Counted from the stretch's first letter, positions 45,628 to 53,644 are shown. The stretch is DNA of 64,000 bases from Saprospira grandis DSM 2844 (GCF_000275825.1 NZ_JH719942.1:3078070-3142069); one strand, 5' to 3'. Notes: generated by a model from the sequence alone, not told the origin. Made by a program: numbers and translations.

Positions 45628-46230
45628 TTAAATTAAATCCTGAAAAGAAAGGGTTTTGACCAAACTACTGTCTGGCGCATAGCCCATCATGGCCTCATCC
45701 CGATGATAAAAGCATTCTATATCTACTTCTCCCGATCGAAGGGCTTTGATTTTTAGAATATTCGCCAGCTTTGCTAAAACCTTAGGATCTTCTACAATCT
45801 GGTAGCTGCCATCAGTCTGAGAAACAAAGAAAAGCGAGATGCTGGCATAACGCAGGGCACTTCCACCATCGCATTGAATATAAGGCACATTTAAAGCAGC
45901 ATCTTCTTGCCCATCGGCATTCAAATCGCCTTTTATAATTTTGCCCTCTAATTCTGCCGCCAGCGGCAAACCAATTCCTGGGCCTTTGTAATCATCGGCT
46001 AAGGTGATTTCTATCGTACAGTTTTTTTCTGACTCATATTTTTTAGCAGAAATTTGTTCGCTCCGCCAATCTGTATACAATTGCTCAAAAGAAACTTTAG
46101 GTTGTTGTTCTACCGCCTCTTCTTTTTGCACTTCTTGTTTTACACTGCTTTTTTCTGCTTGCTTTTCGGGGCTACAAGCGCCAAGACTTAGGGCCAAAAG
46201 ACCAATGACCAAAACTTTAGGGTTTAGCAT
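45628..46230 (-). CDS. Lipoprotein with a DxNxDGxxD calcium-type loop (paralogue B)
   Basis: This 200-aa lipoprotein has the lipobox LSLGAC (Cys19), a charged linker and a core that contains GDLNADGQEDAALNV followed by IQCDGG. The Dx(N)xDGxxD pattern resembles a calcium loop of the dockerin/EF-hand kind. It is a paralogue of the preceding gene with the same layout (lipobox, acidic linker, loop, CDGG, then a sheet-rich end). The function is unknown. Confidence 0.75.
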   Translation of the reverse strand: MLNPKVLVIGLLALSLGACSPEKQAEKSSVKQEVQKEEAVEQQPKVSFEQLYTDWRSEQISAKKYESEKNCTIEITLADDYKGPGIGLPLAAELEGKIIKGDLNADGQEDAALNVPYIQCDGGSALRYASISLFFVSQTDGSYQIVEDPKVLAKLANILKIKALRSGEVDIECFYHRDEAMMGYAPDSSLVKTLSFQDLI

Positions 46231-46237
46231 AAGGGTT

Positions 46238-46861
46238 TTATTTTAATAATTTAAATAATCCGGCTTCATATTTAAATTGCTTTCGCTCTTCCAAAGAAGG
46301 GCAGCAAAGTGGATCTTCTTGCGCAAAATCACCATAATACATCTGCAAGCGCCCATCGGCAAAGAGGCTGTCTATACGCTCTACCGATGCTCCTTTGCGC
46401 AAAATACTGGGGTCGTCTAAAATAGCAAAATCTCCTTGGCCATCAGATAAAAAGACCAAAAGATGTACGGCGGTCGCCTGGCTTTTTCCGCCATCGCACT
46501 GCAAAAGCGGCACATTGGCCACCGCATCCATTATTCCATCGCCATTGATATCGGCTTGCATCCAGTTCGGAATTTCATCGGGCAGGCCTGTATTGCAGGC
46601 TTCTTCGCCCGCCTCAATTTTTTTCATCCAAGTTTCTGGATTACAATCGGCTTCGGGACAAGCTTTTCCGGCCGCAAATTGTGCTTCCATCCATTTTCGA
46701 TACTTTTCGTCTATGCCTTTTTGTTTTTTGGGCTGCTCTTGCTGGCTACTGTCAGCACTTTCTTGTTTTACGGGCGTCGCTTTGGGCGGCGTTTTTTCTT
46801 GGCAGGCACCAAAAAAGCTAGCAAAACAGAGGGAGAGTAAAAATAAACTACTTTTTTTCAT
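46238..46861 (-). CDS. Lipoprotein with a DxNxDGxxD calcium-type loop (paralogue A)
   Basis: This 207-aa lipoprotein has the lipobox FFGAC (Cys20), a Gln/Lys linker, ADINGDGIMDAVANV and LQCDGG, the same core pattern as the next gene. Extra cysteines (CPEADC, CCPS) set it apart. It is the first gene of the four-gene operon. Its start lies 28 bp from the head of a GC element, so the promoter must lie within or beyond it. Confidence 0.75.
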   Translation of the reverse strand: MKKSSLFLLSLCFASFFGACQEKTPPKATPVKQESADSSQQEQPKKQKGIDEKYRKWMEAQFAAGKACPEADCNPETWMKKIEAGEEACNTGLPDEIPNWMQADINGDGIMDAVANVPLLQCDGGKSQATAVHLLVFLSDGQGDFAILDDPSILRKGASVERIDSLFADGRLQMYYGDFAQEDPLCCPSLEERKQFKYEAGLFKLLK

Positions 46862-46888
46862 GAGGTTTTTTTTTATGATAGGAATTTT

Positions 46889-47015
46889 GGGGCCCGCGGC
46901 CAGCTTCGCTGGCCGCCGCTATGCTTCGCAGCTCGCTATTCGCTCGGCCCTTCGTTTTTTCGCTGCGCTCAAAAACTCGGTCTGGCCTTCGGCCACTGCT
47001 GCGCAGCGCTGGGCC
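46889..47015 (+). repeat. GC-rich multi-hairpin element, copy 16
   Basis: Head GGGGCCC pairs with tail GGGCC (47011-47015). Stem 1 is GCGGCCAGC-TTC-GCTGGCCGC, stem 2 the long A/T form and stem 3 GGCC-TTC-GGCC. The core has the TCGCTATTCGC variant. Confidence 0.87.
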
Positions 47016-47129
47016 AAAACCGCCTGGCCGATTTTTTTAGCCAATTGGCCCCGCATTTCAATTTAACCATTTTTTTGAGGCCGTTTTTCTCTTTGCCTAT
47101 AATTTTCATCCATTTTTTTGGACCAAAGA

Positions 47130-47220
47130 AAAAAGCGGCAGAAAAATCAGAAAGATTTTCCTACCGCCCGCTAATTGAAAGCCGCTAATTGAAAGGGCCT
47201 TTTTGGGCCGAAGAAAAAAA
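47130..47220. repeat. Short repeats related to the 76-bp repeat
   Basis: CCGCTAATTGAAAG occurs twice in a row near 47170-47200. It is the reverse complement of the CTTTCAATTAGCGG found in the 76-bp repeats at 50957 and 53569. The surrounding bases hold a hairpin GCGG-CAGAAAAATCAGAAAGATTTTCCTA-CCGC. Confidence 0.55.
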
Positions 47221-47248
47221 ACAAGAGAAAAAACAAAAGTTGTGCGGC

Positions 47249-47415
47249 TAAGGCCAAATAAAAGCCCTACCACTTCTATTTTTTGATTTAATTTCCAGCT
47301 ATTCATCGTTATTTTTCTCAGCCATAGCTACGGCTATGCCTTTGAAAAATGCCTTGACTAGCTTAAAATTTTTATCAAAAAATGGCCGAAGCGCAGGACA
47401 TTTATTCGGCCTAGC
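47249..47415. repeat. 167-bp dispersed repeat, copy 2
   Basis: Here ATTTTTTGAT (47278-47287) pairs with ATCAAAAAAT (47374-47383), whereas copy 1 has ATCCTTTGAT with ATCAAAGGAT: both bases changed on both sides. The inner hairpin CATAGC-TACG-GCTATG is kept. The right end again runs into a GC element (copy 17). Confidence 0.85.
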
Positions 47416-47535
47416 GATGTGCAGCAGGGCGGCGAAGCCGCAGACCTAGCAAAAAACTTGTTTTTTTGCGCAGGGCCGAGCGAACAGCGAGCTGCGAAAC
47501 GTAGCGCCGCAAGGCGAAGCCGCAGCGGAGGCCCC
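47408..47535 (-). repeat. GC-rich multi-hairpin element, copy 17
   Basis: Head GGGGCCT (47535) follows the terminator of the membrane protein gene; tail AGGCC is at 47412-47408. Stem 2 is GCAAAAAAAC...GTTTTTTGC, shared with copy 19, and stem 3 GCGGC-TTC-GCCGC. Confidence 0.87.
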
Positions 47536-47548
47536 AAAAAAAGAAAAT

Positions 47549-47580
47549 AAAAAAAGCCAAACTTAAAAAAGCTTGGCTTT
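47549..47580 (-). terminator. Rho-independent terminator
   Basis: Minus-strand stem AAAGCCAAGCTT / AAGTTTGGCTTT with seven T. Confidence 0.8.
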
Positions 47581-47606
47581 GAGTGCTCCCATAAAAAAAG
47601 GAAAAA

Positions 47607-48497
47607 TTATAGATAAGATGCAGCCGAAGGGGCCGTTGTTTTTTGCATTTGGTAACGGCCAAATAAAGAGCGGGCCTCAATGGGAGAGCTTAGCTCTAGG
47701 CAGCGCAATTCTTTGGAGTGAAAAATATGTTGCCCTTCCGTTTGCCAGTTAATATCGAGGCGGCTATCTTCTAGTTCTAAATTTTGGCGGAGGTTGCGCA
47801 ATTCTTCAGACCAAGGGAGGTCTCTGCTCCAACTAACAACAAAAAGAGGCGCTGGCCCAATAAAAGCCGACTGTTTACTTAGTTGCTGTATTTTATTTGA
47901 ATTGAGGGACTCTTTTTTATTTTGTGGCAAACAAAGTAAGCGAATTTGCGCCTGCGTATCAATAAGTAGGGGCGCAAAGGTCCAGTTGCTAGAATCTATA
48001 ATTAAAGGGCGCTGGCTGTAGACCCAAGAGTTTTTGGTCTCCAACTCATATTTGTGGCTATATTTTTTTTCAATTTCGCTCAAGCAAGCATCAGCGCTCT
48101 GATCCGCCTGTAAGTAAATTAAATCGGCTTGCAAATGGCTGAGCTGATCTAATAAAACCGTTTTTTCTTCGGGCAAAACCGCTTTAAGATCTAATTGTAA
48201 AAGTTGAAAAACGGGTTGCTGTTGTTGGGCCGAAGCATAATAAAAACTATCGCTACTTCCCTTTAGAAAATAACAAAAACTCATGCAAGCCAACCAAGAT
48301 TGCAACATAAGATAGGGCCGCTTGAGAAAAAGAAAAATTCCGCCCACTAAAAAAAGACCAAACATAATGCTTAGACTTTCGGCGGCAATTTTTTGGGCAA
48401 AAGCAGAGTCGCCAGGAAAATAACTGATGTAGAGTAAACTCATCATGGCGCCCAGGTAAACGAGCTGCAGAAAAGGCTGCTTCATGCTCAAATTCAT
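47607..48497 (-). CDS. Membrane protein with a degenerate phosphatase-like region
   Basis: This 296-aa protein has three or so hydrophobic helices in the first 95 residues (LVYLGAMMSLLYISYF, ESLSIMFGLFLVGGIFLFL, MLQSWLACMSFCYFL), followed by a soluble part of about 190 residues. The topology recalls Bacteroidota endonuclease/exonuclease/phosphatase-type membrane proteins, but I see none of the catalytic motifs (no SDHxP), so the relation is uncertain. It is transcribed away from the lpxH-like gene. Confidence 0.6.
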   Translation of the reverse strand: MNLSMKQPFLQLVYLGAMMSLLYISYFPGDSAFAQKIAAESLSIMFGLFLVGGIFLFLKRPYLMLQSWLACMSFCYFLKGSSDSFYYASAQQQQPVFQLLQLDLKAVLPEEKTVLLDQLSHLQADLIYLQADQSADACLSEIEKKYSHKYELETKNSWVYSQRPLIIDSSNWTFAPLLIDTQAQIRLLCLPQNKKESLNSNKIQQLSKQSAFIGPAPLFVVSWSRDLPWSEELRNLRQNLELEDSRLDINWQTEGQHIFHSKELRCLELSSPIEARSLFGRYQMQKTTAPSAASYL

Positions 48498-48832
48498 AGT
48501 AGTATATTTTTTGCTGATAAACTGTTTTAGTGCGAAAAAGGCGCCAAAATAGTGGGGGGGAGATAGAAAGCCAAAGTATTTTTTTTATGGGCTCGTTTTT
48601 AATAACTCTTTTTGTTCTTGCGTTTATCGTCAAATAAACGGAAGAACAGCCTTAAATGTGATGCATTTTTTTTTCTTCGGTCACAATTAGCAATTCCTTA
48701 ATGCACTGATTTCAAATCAACTTGCATAACAGTACCATTTTATAACGGAAAGAGCCAACGCTTTATTTTAAGGAATCTATATCAAAGTCGCCACTGCTTT
48801 TTGGTATCTTGCGGCAAACAGCTATAAAAATC
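48498..48832. other. Divergent intergenic region
   Basis: This region separates the membrane protein gene from the lpxH-like gene and holds both promoters. I see a variant -7 element (TATCTTG at 48805-48811, plus strand) and a small hairpin near 48620 (TTTATCGTCAAATAAA). There is no repeat and no gene. Confidence 0.45.
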
Positions 48833-49630
48833 ATGTCCGCTCGTATTTATTTTGCTTCAGATATTCATTTGGGAGTAGCCAATTCGGCAAAAAGAGAACG
48901 ACAATTTGTTCGTTGGTTACAAACCATTTTAGCAGATAAGGAGGCCGAAGCCCTTTATTTGGTCGGCGATATTTTTGACTTTTGGTTTGAGTACAAAACG
49001 GTGGTGCCCAAAGGTTTTTTGAGAAGTTTGGGCCTTTTGGCGCAATTGGCCGATCGGGGAGTAGACTTACATTTTTTCACAGGTAATCATGATGTTTGGA
49101 TGTTTGATTACTTTGAAGAGGAGCTGGGCGCAAAAATTCATCGCGATCCGATTCAAGTTTGTTTGCAGGGCCAAAATTTTTTGATTGGACATGGCGATGG
49201 CTTAGGACCCGGCGATCATGGCTACAAGTTTATCAAGAAAATTTTTAGAAATTCTTTTTGCCAGTGGTTGTTTCGTTGGTTGCATCCAGATGTTGGAGCG
49301 GCTTTGGCGCAATTTTTTTCGCATTCTAGCCGAGCCGCCCAAGATGGCCCCCAAAATTTTTTAGGCACAGAAAAAGAGTGGTTAATTTTATATTGCCAAC
49401 GAAAAAAAGAGAGCTGCCCGGCAGTTGATTTTTTTATGTTTGGCCACCGACATTTGGCACAAGACCTGCGCTTAGATGAAAGCGGTCGCCGTTATATTAA
49501 CTTGGGCGATTGGTTTTCGCAGCCCACTTTTGCTCGTTTGCAAGACGGAAAGTTGCGTTTGCATTATTTTGAACATCCGGAGGGCTTGGATATTTTAGCT
49601 GAACAAAATTTGGCCGAGCTTCCGACTTAA
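48833..49630 (+). CDS. UDP-2,3-diacylglucosamine diphosphatase-like (LpxH family)
   Basis: This 265-aa calcineurin-type metallophosphoesterase is predicted to cut UDP-2,3-diacylglucosamine to lipid X in lipid A synthesis at the inner membrane. The metal motifs are complete: SDIHLG (Asp10, His12), GDIFDFW (Asp46), GNHD (Asn85, His86), GHGDG (His120) and GHRH (His205, His207). The ATG at 48833 is chosen because an earlier TTG lies on the -7 element. Paralogous functions (LpxH versus other YbbF-like enzymes) cannot be told apart by eye. Confidence 0.87.
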   Translation: MSARIYFASDIHLGVANSAKRERQFVRWLQTILADKEAEALYLVGDIFDFWFEYKTVVPKGFLRSLGLLAQLADRGVDLHFFTGNHDVWMFDYFEEELGAKIHRDPIQVCLQGQNFLIGHGDGLGPGDHGYKFIKKIFRNSFCQWLFRWLHPDVGAALAQFFSHSSRAAQDGPQNFLGTEKEWLILYCQRKKESCPAVDFFMFGHRHLAQDLRLDESGRRYINLGDWFSQPTFARLQDGKLRLHYFEHPEGLDILAEQNLAELPT

Positions 49631-49639
49631 TCTTTTTTT

Positions 49640-50446
49640 ATGCGCCATTTTTTTCTGCTCTTCTTTTTTTTCCTCTCTTTTTGGGCTCAGGGCCAAGAAT
49701 TACTCTGGAGCATTCCGCAAAAAAGTAGTTTGATCCGCCTCGATCATCTGCAACAACTATATATAGTATCGTCGGATGGCAAAAAAATCGACAAATACGA
49801 TGGCGAGGGCCAAAAGTTATACAGTTTTAGCCAAAACAATCGGGGCGCAATTCAAGAATTGGATGTAAGCAATCCCTTTCAGCCCCTCATTTTCTTTTCC
49901 GATTTTCAAGAAGTTTTATTGTTGGACCGCAGATTGGGCCAAATGCAAAGTCTTGATCTCAATGATTGGGATTTATTGCAGGTGGATGCGCTTTCGGGCA
50001 GTTCGGACCAAAAAATTTGGTTGTTCGATGCGATTGACTTCCAACTTAAAAAAATGGGCCCCGATGGCCAAGTGTTAATCGAAACGGCCGAATTATGGCC
50101 CATTTTGCGAGATGATTTTTTGCCTACTCGTCTTTGGGAGAGCCAAGATAAATTAGCACTTTGGGAGGAGGGCCGCGCTTTATACCTCTTCGATTTATTC
50201 GGCAATTTTTTGCGCAAAATTCCTTTGCCCGATGCGCAGAGCCTACAACTCACGGGCCCTTATTTATCTTGGCTGGATCATCAGCAGCATTGGCAGCGCA
50301 TCCATCTTCAAAGTTTTCAGCAGCGAAAAATTGATTTAAAAAAGTCGGGCATTCCCACAGAGGGCCTCAAAGCCTTGCGTTATCAGGCCTACCGTTTATA
50401 TTTGGCCTACGAAAATGAAATTCGAGTGTATCGTTGGGAGGAATAA
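49640..50446 (+). CDS. Exported beta-propeller-like protein, unknown
   Basis: This 268-aa exported protein has a signal peptide (about 1-18, ending WAQGQ) and a body with repeated strand patterns typical of propeller blades (LYIVSSDGKKIDKYDGEGQKL, ALYLFDLFGNFLRKI, RLYLAYENEIRVYRW). It starts 9 bp after the lpxH-like gene and is surely in its operon. I do not recognise a family; a role at the envelope is plausible. Confidence 0.7.
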   Translation: MRHFFLLFFFFLSFWAQGQELLWSIPQKSSLIRLDHLQQLYIVSSDGKKIDKYDGEGQKLYSFSQNNRGAIQELDVSNPFQPLIFFSDFQEVLLLDRRLGQMQSLDLNDWDLLQVDALSGSSDQKIWLFDAIDFQLKKMGPDGQVLIETAELWPILRDDFLPTRLWESQDKLALWEEGRALYLFDLFGNFLRKIPLPDAQSLQLTGPYLSWLDHQQHWQRIHLQSFQQRKIDLKKSGIPTEGLKALRYQAYRLYLAYENEIRVYRWEE

Positions 50447-50460
50447 TTTTTTTATTTTTT

Positions 50461-50636
50461 GGGGCAGTCCCTGCGGCCTACGGCCTTGGGTCGCTATGGT
50501 TACTCCCTTTGGTCGTCGAACTGCGGACTAAAGTCCTTGTTGTCAGGGCTCGCAGGTCTGCTCGGCCCTGCGTTTTTTTCGCTGCGCTCAAAAAACTGGG
50601 TCTGGCCTTCGGCCACCCTTGCGCAGCGCTCAGCCC
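50461..50636 (+). repeat. GC-rich multi-hairpin element, copy 18 (with one cassette)
   Basis: The head GGGGCAG and tail CAGCCC pair less well than in other copies. A 45-nt cassette at 50498-50544 (arms GGAC/GTCC around TAAA) replaces part of stem 1. The core, long A/T stem 2 and stem 3 GGCC-TTC-GGCC are normal. It follows the propeller-like gene by 14 bp. Confidence 0.8.
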
Positions 50637-50772
50637 ATTGTTGCCTGGCGCTAGGCTTTTGCTTTAATAGGGTGGGGAATGGAGCTATTTTTCTTTTCGG
50701 GATAAAAAATAAAATTTTTCTGGCTCATAATCAGGAGACTATATTTTGCGGTTAATTTTTTTGCAGATAAAA

Positions 50773-50805
50773 TTTGTTTTTCTGCCTATAGATGTCCTAT
50801 ATTTG
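50773..50805 (+). promoter_or_regulatory. Promoter of tRNA-Phe
   Basis: TTTG at 50773-50776, a 21-bp spacer and TATATTTG at 50798-50805. Confidence 0.75.
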
Positions 50806-50828
50806 TGTCGCTGACAAAGCAAACTATT

Positions 50829-50901
50829 GGTTTCGTAGCTCAGCTGGTAGAGCATCGGACTGAAAATCCGTGTGTCGGCGGTTCGAGCCCGCCCGAAACC
50901 A
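50829..50901 (+). tRNA. tRNA-Phe (GAA)
   Basis: A 73-nt tRNA with acceptor stem GGTTTCG / CGAAACC, D-loop GCTCAGCTGGTAGAGC, anticodon stem-loop CGGACTGAAAATCCG with anticodon GAA, and T-arm GGCGGTTCGAGCCCGCC. The CCA end is not encoded. It is transcribed alone. Confidence 0.97.
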
Positions 50902-50905
50902 CTTC

Positions 50906-50940
50906 AAAACCTCTAAGTTTAGGCTTAGAGGTTTTTTTTT
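50906..50940 (+). terminator. Rho-independent terminator of tRNA-Phe
   Basis: Stem AAACCTCTAAG / CTTAGAGGTTT with nine T. Confidence 0.92.
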
Positions 50941-50956
50941 GTGCAAAAAATGCAGC

Positions 50957-51032
50957 GGCCTTTCAATTAGCGGCTTTCAAATAGGGAAGGGCAGCAAAAA
51001 ACTAAATGTTTTTGCTGCCCTTTTTTTGTGGG
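50957..51032 (+). repeat. 76-bp direct repeat, left copy
   Basis: It is identical over 76 bp to 53569-53644. It includes a terminator hairpin GGGCAGCAAAAA / TTTTTGCTGCCC with seven T. It begins 55 bp after tRNA-Phe. Confidence 0.95.
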
Positions 51033-51068
51033 TGCGGCAGAGCGGTGGATTAAATAATATGGATGAGT

Positions 51069-51647
51069 TTAATCCTCTGTTTCAGCATACCAGATGTCAT
51101 TATTCACTAAAACAAGTTTGCAAGCTTTGTTTTGGATGTATTTTTCTACGGTTTTGATTAAGTGCTTAGATTGTTTCTTCATGTAGAGGTTCCAAAAAAT
51201 GACGACATAGTACTGCTCCTCATTTTTTAAAGGGTAAGGAGAAAGTAGGTGTTCTAAGCCTTGGGTACAACTTTTTGCATCGACATCAGAACGGGGAGGG
51301 AAATTAGCTAGCTTTCCTTTTGCGGACCAATTTAGTTTTGTTAATCCTGGCGATGCATAGCAATTGATATGCGTAGCAAGATGTTGGAAATTTGCATCTA
51401 AATAATGGACCTGTAGCGGCTGAAATAAATTTTTGACCAATGTTGAGTCGCTACAACTATCTATAGCATAGTAGTAGATGCTGTATAGTGAATCTTTAAG
51501 AATTAGAGATTCATCTGCATCAAATTCCTTAACAAATTCTGCTATGCTTTTATCGTCAAAAGGCCTCTGTTTGATCCCATATAAAATAGTACAAGAAGAG
51601 TTTAGAATGCTTAGGCTAATTATTAGGAGTGCGAAGTATTTGCTCAT
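51069..51647 (-). CDS. Lipoprotein, unknown function
   Basis: This 192-aa protein starts at the ATG at 51647, where a type II signal peptide begins (ALLIISLSILNSSC); an upstream ATG at 51713 would place 22 charged residues before it. The mature part (about 175 residues) has four spaced cysteines and a KLVLVNNDIWY end; the layout (helix, then a strand such as YYVVIFWNLYMKKQSKHL) recalls a thioredoxin-like fold without CXXC. It lies downstream of darG, 187 bp away, on the same strand. Codon use is AT-rich like darG. Confidence 0.65.
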   Translation of the reverse strand: MSKYFALLIISLSILNSSCTILYGIKQRPFDDKSIAEFVKEFDADESLILKDSLYSIYYYAIDSCSDSTLVKNLFQPLQVHYLDANFQHLATHINCYASPGLTKLNWSAKGKLANFPPRSDVDAKSCTQGLEHLLSPYPLKNEEQYYVVIFWNLYMKKQSKHLIKTVEKYIQNKACKLVLVNNDIWYAETED

Positions 51648-51834
51648 AGGGTAGCTTAAAGCTGCGCTTAATTTTTTTTTTAACTCTTTTTCTGTATCTT
51701 TCATTTGGGGCAATTTATGAGTTGGAAATTATTGATTTGATACCTACAATTTACAACTTTTTAATTGCTCCTTTTTTTGTCTTTTGCTTAAATTTTTTAG
51801 AAAAAATAGACTTTTTGTTTGTGGAGGAAGCAAT

Positions 51835-52896
51835 TTATGAGGCTTTGATTAGAGAATCGTATAAGCCTGAATTTTTAAGTTGTTTTAGCGCTAGCTGAAT
51901 ATAGCGTTCATTAGAAAAGTGTTTAGTTTTTCGGCTGCTCCAACTGTGTAAGGCTTCTTTAACTTTTTCTAAATCGGTACTTTGTTGTTCCTGACAGATA
52001 TAATCAATGGTAGAAAGCAGTTCTAAGCCAAAGGGGGAATAGAATCCAGATAAAAAATTACTGGTTTTATCTACAATAGCTTTATATTTTTTGTGTTGGG
52101 GTTTATTCAGGTAAGCCAAGACAGTAGCTTCTGCATCCATAATCAGTTCAATTTCTTCAAAGGGTTTTTTGTCTTTGCTGTAATAGCCTTTAAGATAACT
52201 ACCATTTAAGTAATGTAGAACATGATTTACTTTTCCTGAATAAGGGCCATAAAAATAGGGCTTGTAGATTAAGTTTTTGAATGCTTCTTGGCCGCCTAGC
52301 CGCTGTAAAAAATAGGCTACTTTTTCTCCTGCAAATTCAGATACAAATTCTCCTTCTTTAATCAAATCGTAGAAAATAGCGAGCAGCATAGCTCTTGCAG
52401 GGGTAAGTTTAACTTTCTCTGCTTTTATTTTTTCAGGGAGTTTATAATTGGGTTGGTACAAATATATTGTGCAGTCTAAGTTACCTAAGGCCGCAAAAAT
52501 CATTTTTCTTACTTTGGACCAATCTAAACCACCATGACCAACACCCAATGAAGGAATGGCAATAGATTTTATATGTTGAGTTTCTATTAGCTTTTTCAGG
52601 TCGGCTAAGCCCTCTTGAATATATTGATATTCGGAAGGTTTTTTCCAAGTTGTTTTTGTTGGAAAGTTGATGATAATTTTAGAATCGGCCAGCAAGTTTT
52701 GTTCTGTTGTGATAAACATTTTGCCGGGTACTACTTTTCCTTCTTGGCAGGCCTTTTTATATAACATAAAGTTATTGGGAAATTTCTTTTTGAATTGCAG
52801 GGCTATACCTTTTCCCATAACGCCCACCGTATTTACGGTATTGACTAGTGCTTCTGCTGGACTATCGAGCAGATCGCCTGTAATTTCTTTTATCAT
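51835..52896 (-). CDS. darG: DarG-type macrodomain antitoxin (no DarT nearby)
   Basis: This 353-aa protein matches DarG, the antitoxin of DarTG systems. The macrodomain (about 1-150) has GDLLDSPAEALVNTVNTVG, VMGKGIALQFK, FPTKTTW with the catalytic-type Lys81, and SLGVGHGGLDW (116-126); in DarG this domain removes ADP-ribose from thymidine in DNA. The C-terminal region (about 160-353; LTPARAMLLAIFYDL, YKPYFYGPYSGKVNH, SPFGLELLSTIDYIC) is the part that in characterised DarG blocks the toxin. No darT-like gene lies within the block or window. It is flanked by a lipoprotein gene and a small helical protein gene, inside exact 76-bp repeats. Confidence 0.88.
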   Translation of the reverse strand: MIKEITGDLLDSPAEALVNTVNTVGVMGKGIALQFKKKFPNNFMLYKKACQEGKVVPGKMFITTEQNLLADSKIIINFPTKTTWKKPSEYQYIQEGLADLKKLIETQHIKSIAIPSLGVGHGGLDWSKVRKMIFAALGNLDCTIYLYQPNYKLPEKIKAEKVKLTPARAMLLAIFYDLIKEGEFVSEFAGEKVAYFLQRLGGQEAFKNLIYKPYFYGPYSGKVNHVLHYLNGSYLKGYYSKDKKPFEEIELIMDAEATVLAYLNKPQHKKYKAIVDKTSNFLSGFYSPFGLELLSTIDYICQEQQSTDLEKVKEALHSWSSRKTKHFSNERYIQLALKQLKNSGLYDSLIKAS

Positions 52897-53027
52897 AGTA
52901 CTATATTTTTATTTCAAATAAAAAATAGTGTAAGTTGTCTTCTTGAGCGTTGTTGTCTAAAAGTAACGTTCTGGAGAGATATGCACCTTTTGTTCAGGAA
53001 TATTTTGGTCAATCATGCCCTTTCCCC

Positions 53028-53483
53028 CTACGCCACCTCTGCCAGCCATTTTTCTTTTTTCTCTCCATACAACAGCTCCAAGCCCAGCAGCAGTACTTGA
53101 TAATACTGCTGCAAAAAGTTTTGCCAGAGGGCCAAGGGCGTAGAAATTGGCCGTAATGCAGGGCGATTTCTGTTTTGGGCTTGTTTTTTCTTCTTGCTTT
53201 GGGGCAATGCTTTTTGGCTTTGGCCTTTGATAAGTCCAAGGTTTAGGAGTTGCTCATAAATAAAGGCGAGCTCCTCAATTTCTTTTTCGATTTGTTGGGG
53301 CTGGCCCAAAGCTTTAAAAATGAGTAGGAATTCGGCAAAGAGAAATTTTCTGCGGCCAATGAAATGCTGCAGGCCTGCAGTGCGCAAGCGTTTGCGTAGG
53401 GTGGGATAAGAAATGCCGTAAAAAGCTTTGAGCATTTTTTTGCTCAATTTATAGTCTTGTAATTTTTGATCGAGTTGAATCAT
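53028..53483 (-). CDS. Small helical protein, possibly DNA-binding
   Basis: This 151-aa protein is unrecognised. It starts with a possible helix-turn-helix (KKMLKAFYGISYPTLRKRLR) followed by charged and glutamine-rich helices. It has no signal peptide. It precedes darG on the same strand with a 131-bp gap. It is not similar to DarT (no ADP-ribosyltransferase motif visible). A regulator of the block is a guess. Confidence 0.5.
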   Translation of the reverse strand: MIQLDQKLQDYKLSKKMLKAFYGISYPTLRKRLRTAGLQHFIGRRKFLFAEFLLIFKALGQPQQIEKEIEELAFIYEQLLNLGLIKGQSQKALPQSKKKKQAQNRNRPALRPISTPLALWQNFLQQYYQVLLLGLELLYGEKKEKWLAEVA

Positions 53484-53568
53484 GGCTTGTTTTTTAGTTG
53501 CTTACTAAAGTTAAGTCTTTTTTGTGCTAAGCGCAAGTTGTTCTCTAATAAAAGTTTAGCTTTTTTAG

Positions 53569-53644
53569 GGCCTTTCAATTAGCGGCTTTCAAATAGGGAA
53601 GGGCAGCAAAAAACTAAATGTTTTTGCTGCCCTTTTTTTGTGGG
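53569..53644 (+). repeat. 76-bp direct repeat, right copy
   Basis: Identical to the left copy at 50957-51032; the two enclose 2.5 kb with three genes. The inner hairpin and T-run are the same. Confidence 0.95.

Noticed and set aside
53028-53483. DarT toxin upstream of darG.
   Set aside because: The 151-aa product is helical and basic with a possible helix-turn-helix, and shows none of the DarT ADP-ribosyltransferase features.
50829-53644. Classical tRNA-integrated element with attL/attR inside the tRNA.
   Set aside because: The 76-bp repeats do not include the tRNA 3' end and no integrase gene lies between them.
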